Below are positions 6,117 through 8,581 of a DNA stretch of 8,581 bases, one piece after another (the stretch's first letter is position 1; each line of letters begins with the position of its first letter). Position numbers and translations under genes: made by a program. The DNA is from Alphaproteobacteria bacterium (lineage in GTDB: Bacteria; Pseudomonadota; Alphaproteobacteria; UBA6615), in contig JAURLR010000212.1 of assembly GCA_030831135.1 (NCBI GenBank), positions 1 to 8,581 on the forward strand, in the 5' to 3' direction. Under the pieces are notes generated by a model. It had not been told where the DNA came from. It saw nothing but the letters and a program-made list of their open reading frames with translations, and did not search any database.

Positions 6117-6198
6117 AAGCTGCAAATTCGGCGTGGCGTCGACACAAGGTGCGGGTTTGCACCGGTGACGAGAGACCACGCCGATATCTTTGCAGCTT
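6117..6198 (-). promoter_or_regulatory. 82-nt nested multi-helix structured element upstream of the 2OG oxygenase
   Basis: Several inverted repeats nest around one centre. Plus-strand outer arms AAGCTGCAAA (6117-6126) and TTTGCAGCTT (6189-6198) match perfectly over 10 bp. Inside, CGGCGTGG (6129-6136) and CCACGCCG (6176-6183) match over 8 bp. Further inside, ACG (6168-6170) and GTG (6165-6167) each find a 3-bp partner (6137-6139 and 6143-6145). The core is GGTGC (6148-6152) with GCACC (6159-6163) around a six-base loop. On the minus strand the element ends two bases before the AAGAGG Shine-Dalgarno of the oxygenase gene. There is no T-run, so it is not a standard terminator for glnK. It does not match any riboswitch I can recall. 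A cis-regulatory leader or small RNA is inferred. Confidence 0.6.
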
Positions 6199-6235
6199 GC
6201 GTGCCACGAGGCGTGCCCGGGACATAAGCGGGCCT

Positions 6236-6646
<411 letters not shown>

Positions 6647-7858
6647 CTACATGCCGTGATAGCCGCGTTCACCATGCATTGCGAGATCGAGGCCCTGGAC
6701 TTCCGTTTCTTCATCAACCCGGAACTTGCAGAACAGTTTCACGATCTTGACGATGATGAAAGTCAGGACGCCTGACCAGACCGCCACGAGAACGATCCCG
6801 AACGCCTGAACGCCCAGCTGGCTGGTCATGGTCATGCCGTCGGCAAGTCCACGTCCGCCCAGAGCGGCCGCCACGAAGAAGGCCACCAGCAGCGAACCAA
6901 GCGCGCCACCAATGCCATGAACGGCGAACACGTCGAGAGAATCGTCGATCTTCAGACGTTGCTTGATGAGCTGGGTCATCGAGTAGCAAACAACGCCACC
7001 GGCCAGACCGAGCAACATGCCCCCGACCGGACCCACAGAGCCTGAAGCCGGCGTGATAGTTGCCAAACCGGCGACCATGCCAGTGACAGCACCAACGAGG
7101 CTCGCCTTGCGATAGCGGAGCAATTCCATGACGGACCAGGCGATCGCGCCAGCAGCAGCCGAAAGATGCGTAACCGTCATCGCCATGGTGGCCGAACCGT
7201 CTGCCGCAAGGGCAGAACCGGCATTGAAGCCGAACCAGCCGACCCAGAGCATGCAGGCACCCATCATGGTCATGCCTGGGTTGTGCGGGGGCTGAACCTC
7301 ATGCGGAAAGCCACGGCGCGGCCCGAGCATCATGGCCAGGACGAGCGCGGAAACACCCGCCGTAACGTGAACGACCACACCGCCGGCAAAATCGATCAGA
7401 CCCATTTGGGCAAGGAAACCGCCGCCCCAGACCCAGTGTACGACCGGCGCATAGACCAGCAGCACCCAGATCAGGGTGAACGCGATCACGAACGAGAAAT
7501 GAATGCGTTCGGGATAGGCGCCCACGATCAGCGCCGGTGTGATGATCGCAAAGGTCATCTGGAACATGAAGAACAGGCTTTCGGGAATTGTCCCGGCTGC
7601 CGTATCGACACCCACGCCGGAGAGGAAGGACTTGCCCAACCCGCCCCACCAGGCATTTCCGTCACCGAACGCGATCGAATAGGCGACCACGAACCAGAGA
7701 ATTGAAACCGTTGCCGCAATGGCAAAACAGTTCATGAGGACCGACAGCACATTTTGTGAACGCACGAGGCCCGCATAGAACAATGCGAGGCCGGGCAGGG
7801 TCATAAAGAGAACAAGCGCCGTCGAAGTCAGAATCCAAGCCGTATCAGCTCCATCCAT
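6647..7858 (-). CDS. amtB: Ammonium transporter AmtB
   Basis: This 403-residue inner-membrane protein of the Amt/MEP/Rh family has about eleven hydrophobic segments. It conducts ammonium as a trimer and is closed by binding of PII. Family motifs are LPGLALFYAGLVRSQNVLSV (21-40), FAIITPALIVGAYPERIHF (103-121), DFAGGVVVHVTAGVSALV (156-173), WVGWFGFNAGSALAADG (205-221) and DVFAVHGIGGALGSL (309-323). Against E. coli AmtB, Asp157 matches D160, His164 and His314 match the twin pore histidines (H168 and H318), and Phe103 matches the gate residue F107. The cytosolic tail ends GLDLAMHGERGYHGM, the region that takes part in PII regulation. The protein begins close to the first membrane helix with no cleavable signal peptide, unlike E. 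coli AmtB. The start is preceded by AGGAG seven bases away. It is upstream of glnK on the same strand, the reverse of the usual proteobacterial order. Confidence 0.97.
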   Translation of the reverse strand: MDGADTAWILTSTALVLFMTLPGLALFYAGLVRSQNVLSVLMNCFAIAATVSILWFVVAYSIAFGDGNAWWGGLGKSFLSGVGVDTAAGTIPESLFFMFQMTFAIITPALIVGAYPERIHFSFVIAFTLIWVLLVYAPVVHWVWGGGFLAQMGLIDFAGGVVVHVTAGVSALVLAMMLGPRRGFPHEVQPPHNPGMTMMGACMLWVGWFGFNAGSALAADGSATMAMTVTHLSAAAGAIAWSVMELLRYRKASLVGAVTGMVAGLATITPASGSVGPVGGMLLGLAGGVVCYSMTQLIKQRLKIDDSLDVFAVHGIGGALGSLLVAFFVAAALGGRGLADGMTMTSQLGVQAFGIVLVAVWSGVLTFIIVKIVKLFCKFRVDEETEVQGLDLAMHGERGYHGM

Positions 7859-7944
7859 GATTCCACTCCTGTTTTGGTTGTTGATACATTTTTATTGTTT
7901 GGTGGAGGTCTGACATGGCTGGCGCATGAAGCAGCTACCGCAGC

Positions 7945-8004
7945 ACGCACAAATGCGCGTCCTGCGCCAACTCTGCCGGTCCCCCCTATACGGCGTTTGT
8001 GCGT
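7945..8004. promoter_or_regulatory. Spaced 12-bp inverted repeat in the amtB/glycerate kinase divergent region
   Basis: ACGCACAAATGC (7945-7956) and GCGTTTGTGCGT (7993-8004) are inverted copies of one another with 11 of 12 matches, separated by 36 bp. They lie in the 223-base gap between divergent amtB and the glycerate kinase gene. Spacing and length suggest two operator sites of one regulator. They do not clearly match the NtrC consensus. The bound protein is unknown. Confidence 0.45.
7954..7970 (-). promoter_or_regulatory. Possible sigma-54 -24/-12 promoter for amtB-glnK
   Basis: On the minus strand TTGGCGCAGGACGCGCA keeps the GG and GC dinucleotides at the sigma-54 spacing and TGGC at -24, but has CGCGC instead of TTGC at -12. 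It would start transcription about 85 bases before the amtB ATG. amtB-glnK operons are commonly NtrC/sigma-54 controlled, which supports the idea, yet no NtrC dyad was recognised upstream. Confidence 0.35.
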
Positions 8005-8081
8005 TCGTGTTTCTTGTTTTGCCGCTGGTAGGCTAAGGCCGCCGATAATATCTGCCTAAAAAGTGTTCGCAAGGGGTGCGC

Positions 8082-8581
8082 GTGGTCGAGATTGAACTGA
8101 AGGACGCCGAACCGGGTTCCCCCCGCGATGTTTTGCGCGGTCTGTTTGCGTGCGCCCTGGAGGCCGCTAACCCGTTGTTGTGTGTGCCAGCACACCTGCC
8201 CGACATCCCCCCGCACGGGCGCGTGGTCGTGGTTGGTGCGGGCAAGGCCTCCGCAGCGATGGCACAGGCCGTTGAAGCCGAGGCCCGGCGGTGCGGCTGG
8301 TTGTCCCGTCTGGAAGGGCTGGTCGTAACCCGCTACCAGCATGGTGTTGTCTGCGAACGGATCGAGATCGTCGAAGCTGCGCATCCGGTCCCTGATGCTG
8401 CCGGCGAAAAAGCGGCACGGCGTGTCCTTGATATGGCGTCCGAACTTGGTGCCGACGACACGCTGATATGTCTCATGTCGGGGGGTGGGTCGGCCTTGTT
8501 GGCGCTGCCGGTGAAAGGCGTGAGCGCCGAGGAAAAGGCGGCGATCAATCGCGCATTGTTGCGGAGCGGGGCACCCATCGA
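8082..8581 (+). CDS. Glycerate 2-kinase (MOFRL/DUF4147 family), 5' part
   Basis: The first 166 codons of a class II glycerate kinase (GckA/TtuD-type) are present; the gene runs off the right edge. The enzyme phosphorylates D-glycerate, normally to 2-phosphoglycerate, feeding glyoxylate, tartrate or serine-cycle carbon into glycolysis; older annotations call it hydroxypyruvate reductase. Visible motifs are RVVVVGAGKASAAMAQAVE (46-64), TRYQHGV where TxYGH is usual, VEAAHPVPDAAGEKAARRVLDMA, and the glycine-rich LMSGGGSALLALPVKGVSAEEK. No ATG precedes the motifs. GTG 8082 is chosen because AAGGGG (8071-8076) lies five bases upstream; GTG 8076 overlaps that site. It is divergent from amtB. The neighbouring beta-hydroxyacid dehydrogenase could in principle supply glycerate if it were a tartronate semialdehyde reductase, but they are not linked in an operon. 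Confidence 0.9.
   Translation, partial: MVEIELKDAEPGSPRDVLRGLFACALEAANPLLCVPAHLPDIPPHGRVVVVGAGKASAAMAQAVEAEARRCGWLSRLEGLVVTRYQHGVVCERIEIVEAAHPVPDAAGEKAARRVLDMASELGADDTLICLMSGGGSALLALPVKGVSAEEKAAINRALLRSGAPI

Noticed and set aside
5461..6168. Plus-strand open frame of 235 codons
   Set aside because: It is the antisense shadow of the 2OG oxygenase, which shows all family motifs on the minus strand.
6210..6235. GCCCG/CGGGC hairpin just after glnK as a terminator
   Set aside because: The stem is only five pairs and the minus-strand sequence after it has no T-run.

Overview
The window reads as part of a GC-rich proteobacterial chromosome, most likely alphaproteobacterial. That placement is inferred from codon usage, gene families and a single-copy-looking PII/Amt pair; no taxonomic marker is present. 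Coding is dense, every intergenic gap is shorter than 240 bases, and there is no sign of insertion sequences, phage genes, tRNAs or CRISPR arrays.

Left block (1-5070), a catabolic cluster. A class III (CaiB/BaiF-type) CoA-transferase on the minus strand, cut a few codons before its end by the window edge, is divergent from a RutE-type nitroreductase-family reductase (probable malonic semialdehyde reductase). A PcaR/PobR-type IclR regulator follows on the minus strand, convergent with the reductase across a bidirectional terminator. It is divergent from a hydroxyquinol/catechol-type intradiol ring-cleavage dioxygenase. The dioxygenase carries a one-base deletion near 3563 that separates its N-terminal domain from all four iron ligands. 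A strong hairpin and then a 3-hydroxyisobutyrate-dehydrogenase-like beta-hydroxyacid dehydrogenase follow on the plus strand. The IclR/dioxygenase gap and the CoA-transferase/reductase gap both contain GTTCG-N5-CGAA elements, which suggests one local regulon under the IclR protein.

Middle block (5095-6235). A lone isopenicillin-N-synthase-type 2-oxoglutarate/Fe(II) oxygenase lies on the minus strand, convergent with the dehydrogenase. Its leader, just upstream of the Shine-Dalgarno sequence, contains an 82-nt element of several nested, mostly perfect helices that no protein-coding feature explains. It is the best candidate here for an undescribed cis-regulatory or structured RNA.

Right block (6236-8581), nitrogen sensing and glycerate metabolism. 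amtB and glnK lie on the minus strand in the order amtB then glnK, the reverse of the usual proteobacterial glnK-amtB arrangement, with a strong hairpin between them. Divergent from amtB is the 5' part of a MOFRL-family glycerate 2-kinase, which runs off the right edge. The gap between them holds a widely spaced 12-bp inverted repeat and a possible sigma-54 type -24/-12 element facing amtB.

Together the left block suggests breakdown of an aromatic or other small acid through ring cleavage, CoA activation and semialdehyde/hydroxyacid reduction. Neither a maleylacetate reductase nor a ring hydroxylase is present, so the pathway is incomplete within the window.
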